31,627 nucleotides of DNA, taken from the IMG/VR virus record IMGVR_UViG_3300025646_000198, positions 1 to 31,627 of that record; one strand, written 5' to 3'. Below are positions 31,201 through 31,627 of this stretch, one piece after another (positions within the stretch are counted from its first letter, which is position 1; every line of letters begins with the position of its first letter). This stretch comes from a virus. The notes beneath the pieces were generated by a model. The model had not been told where the DNA came from, searched no databases, and saw nothing but the letters and a program-made list of their open reading frames with translations. The translations under genes were made by a program, and so were the position numbers.

Positions 31201-31627
31201 GATTATCAATGTCCGTTTCGGCAGTGGTTAATTCACTACTATTTTCCCAACGAGAGTTCGCACTATTCCAACGCAAGATTTGATTATCGGCAATAGAAGT
31301 AATGTGAATATCTTGTAATTCACTTAACTTTGGTTCAAAGGTTGGACGAACAAGAATAATACCATTGTTCGCAATTTTTACAACAACTGCCATTAAGATT
31401 TTAGCATTAGGTGCTGTGGGTTGAGTAATGGTTAATTCACCAGGAGTAGAACCACCACTATTAAACCATAATAGATTTTGTTCTAACGGATTATAATCTC
31501 CTGTGTCAATGTTTCTAATACGACCAAAATGAAGAACATAACCAAAGTCATTGTTATCAATATCTTCTTTGGCAATACCCATCATTAGTTTTGGGTTAGC
31601 GTTGATTTCGCTTTGGACTGCTTCCTT
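28232..31627 (-). CDS. Tail fibre / receptor-binding protein, C-terminal part (starts at 1016 beyond the junction)
   Basis: Continuation of the fibre whose start lies at 1016; the frame is open to the right edge. Using fused numbering, residues ~425-464 hold three 14-residue repeats (TAETDIDNLEGRMD, TAESDIDSLESRMT, TAENDIDDIEDG), typical of a trimeric coiled coil. Next come the tail-fibre phrases LYVALDTNKLYRWSGSAYV and FRGDLGQTAYDNADTALDN. Several copies of VGIGTSSPA and three copies of an ISRN(I/V)AD-NP-L-VN module follow. The C-terminus is a compact beta domain ending KIYGVNY. Repeated GIGT-SP shaft modules are common in phage fibres that end in an S74 chaperone, but no such self-cleaving domain is visible. 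Role inferred: host recognition at the tail tip. No terminator follows; the next gene begins 12 bases on. Confidence 0.85.
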   Translation of the reverse strand, partial: KEAVQSEINANPKLMMGIAKEDIDNNDFGYVLHFGRIRNIDTGDYNPLEQNLLWFNSGGSTPGELTITQPTAPNAKILMAVVVKIANNGIILVRPTFEPKLSELQDIHITSIADNQILRWNSANSRWENSSELTTAETDIDNLEGRMDTAESDIDSLESRMTTAENDIDDIEDGTTVVPKALADQNGDVINTTYLRSATASSTYIPLSQKGVANGVVPLGSNGKVPSQYLSGEQDDLAEYDSLEDFPEVGETDILYVALDTNKLYRWSGSAYVVISETLALGTTSTTAFRGDLGQTAYDNADTALDNTLNIIDGTQTLTDTRVTNSATNVVPLIVNTLPSHSTNLQEWQVNGSQVSRMNLDGRFATTTGMGNSGSSNYAYVNVANNGTIISRNIADANPSLIVNLANASSTGDILRLQFAGANKLEITKDGFINQNGTRLLTTPGTQNLFFGVNSGNLSTTGSQITSIGTEALSNITSGSLSVAVGHRALLSSSTGSSNVAVGVNSGRSITTGGTNTFVGRDSGYNASQLVSASNSTAVGFEAYTNKSNQMVFGNSSVSEFVFNRNTSAVLIAPNIGIGVTPLTKLHIAGAGSQELRIENTNTTVGLSDVIGTLSFRSNDASSGGTGIAGSISSISEASSGVLYGLAFNTKNFASETEKMRITNDGKVGIGTSSPASLLSLRSSGDTYLTIDTNLNANNAGIRLSESSTPTTNGAELVYDGSANLFHIKTGGASFTERLTIVRDSGNVGIGTSSPATQLEVALPTTTNGVYETTIFKTLDATTPANTGSLHFSSGYNSDAGLRYSTIQAKRNNGAFTSNLILQPSGSNVGINETSPSAQLQVKSGATTRVPLIVDTLASHATNLQEWKVNNITQIFIDQYGVMRAEYVANKITSNNALIHPSSSGTLISRNVADTNPALTVNLANASATGNIQVWQKAGVAQAYISNDGTFATSQIRNYTTINNALITPSTTGTTISRNIADSNPALVVNQNNSSSTGKIVSFRFNGVEKSYIDKDGNFSGATIIPSYTLLGSRISDGTLTVTDIDTFDEIQIRVELYVNSDEIIWGVAKLPVADLTYANAGQDREGVGAVCIDDSGTIASAYVFRNNTDGTQLDIKLRNASTVKIYGVNY
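31482..31627. repeat. Terminal direct repeat, right copy
   Basis: Right-hand partner of bases 1-146. The match runs exactly to the last base of the window, as expected for a closed circle or a terminally redundant genome assembled from short reads. Confidence 0.9.

Noticed and set aside
28232-31585. Second, separate tail-fibre gene beginning at 31585
   Set aside because: The apparent start is internal; the frame is open to the window edge and continues in frame from the gene starting at 1016.

Overview
The window looks like the nearly complete genome of an AT-rich, tailed double-stranded DNA phage (Caudoviricetes) of a low-GC bacterium related to Firmicutes or Mollicutes. Every convincing gene lies on the minus strand. 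TGA is a genuine stop (for example in the ATGA overlap of terminase and portal), so the genetic code is standard. Shine-Dalgarno sites are strong. I see no integrase, repressor, tRNA or rRNA. The first 146 bases recur at the end (positions 21-146 equal 31502-31627 exactly). A single tail-fibre gene starts at 1016, runs off the left edge and resumes at the right edge. The map is therefore circular or circularly permuted, about 31.48 kb long.

Reading along the minus strand there are five blocks. (1) 24661-15442 is an early/replication operon: small hypothetical proteins, a Sak3-type annealing protein, two tandem SSB-like proteins, a winged-helix/metallophosphoesterase fusion, a MazG-like pyrophosphohydrolase, a degenerate and a canonical RusA resolvase, and a Mom-like DNA-modification protein. 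It ends at a terminator near 15390. (2) 14883-13325 is a small accessory operon with a long structured leader, a short ribbon-helix-helix protein and a different base style (GGCC sites nearly confined to it), ending at a terminator near 13285. (3) 13270-12430 is a non-coding, AT-rich, repeat-bearing region, a candidate origin or control region. (4) 12427-1070, continuing over the contig junction to 28232, is the late block: terminase, portal, scaffold, capsid, connectors, short-tail proteins, tail hub and a 1421-residue tail fibre. Terminators follow the portal and the capsid genes. (5) 28220-25335 is a run of small, mostly membrane or coiled-coil proteins where a lysis cassette is expected, but no peptidoglycan hydrolase is recognisable.

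Between the late block and the early operon, 25333-25058 has the anatomy of a stand-alone non-coding RNA: a TATAAT box, several long stems, three CCUCC (anti-Shine-Dalgarno) motifs and a strong intrinsic terminator. This is the most novel-looking element here. A 21-26 bp promoter-plus-RBS module is repeated exactly before three late genes.

The phage encodes no DNA polymerase, helicase or primase that I recognise, so it probably borrows the host replisome and supplies recombination, annealing and resolution functions. There is no normal-length tape-measure gene, so a very short tail is likely.
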